DNA of 64,000 nt from Amoebidium appalachense (taxonomy: Eukaryota; Ichthyosporea), in NCBI GenBank assembly GCA_963693365.1, contig CAVNZM010000005.1, positions 10,230,001 through 10,294,000 on the forward strand, read 5' to 3'. Position 1 is the first letter of the stretch. The number at the start of each line of letters is the position of its first letter. The translations under genes were made by a program, and so were the position numbers. Below are positions 62,641 to 64,000 of the stretch, in pieces. Below the pieces are notes generated by a model that saw only the letters and a list, made by a program, of their open reading frames with translations, was not told the DNA's origin and did not search any database.

Positions 62641-64000
<1,360 letters not shown>

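Overview
The window is eukaryotic nuclear DNA from an intron-rich organism whose genome is saturated with simple sequence. Small exons with canonical GT...AG borders and matching reading phase sit inside introns made of (GT)n, poly-G/poly-C, (CT)n and (GA)n. An animal-type GATA zinc finger (CX2C-X17-CX2C), an ankyrin/palmitoyltransferase-like gene, a Ty1/copia element, a TRIM with a half-tRNA-iMet primer site and a DIRS/PAT-type tyrosine-recombinase retroelement together suggest a unicellular protist, possibly near the animal/fungal lineage. The clade assignment is a low-confidence inference; no rRNA or other marker gene is present.

Layout. 0.4-9.3 kb (minus): a chain of micro-exons encoding ankyrin repeats followed by a hydrophobic exon at the left edge, best read as the N-terminal part of a HIP14/AKR1-like ankyrin-DHHC S-acyltransferase whose catalytic part would lie outside the window. 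9.3-11.2 kb: divergent promoter region with CCAAT boxes and a strong hairpin. 11.2-16.6 kb (plus): an eight-exon GATA-factor gene, about 657 aa, with the zinc finger split over three exons and a 31-bp minisatellite just after the stop. 17.4-18.5 kb: weak coding signals. 20.2-21.5 kb (minus): two-exon gene for a 115-aa helical repeat protein. 22-24 kb: weak exons. 25.0-26.1 kb: a diverged inverted repeat and a tandem array of small palindromes. 26.8-27.2 kb (minus): TATA-driven secreted Cys-rich protein with a duplicated domain.

28.2-42.1 kb is a mobile-element block: (CT)n tracts; a complete copia element (29267-36005) with 925-bp LTRs that appear to differ at one base and a 5-bp target duplication; then a DIRS/PAT-like element (36164-42083) with split direct repeats A1...B1-A2...B2, which carries an inserted 1,136-bp TRIM (37197-38332) with its own 5-bp target duplication. 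42.1-43.9 kb is AT-richer sequence with clustered CCAAT boxes; 43.9-45.5 kb is poly-C rich, including an 82-bp C run; 45.5-46.0 kb is a 254-bp tandem duplication.

46.9-56.2 kb (minus): a second ankyrin-repeat gene; two of its exons are exactly 99 bp, phase 0/0, one repeat each. Its introns hold a 147-bp dispersed repeat and a GT array studded with the palindrome CACATGCGCATGTG. 56.2-60.5 kb is degenerate TGGG/TGTG and purine-rich sequence. 61.0-62.6 kb holds a short two-exon minus-strand gene end and unassigned plus-strand ORFs. The right edge is (CA)n/(GA)n ending in (CT)n.

The host genes do not form an operon or obvious pathway. The strongest signals are the nested retroelements, the exon-per-repeat ankyrin genes and the unusual tandem or palindromic arrays.
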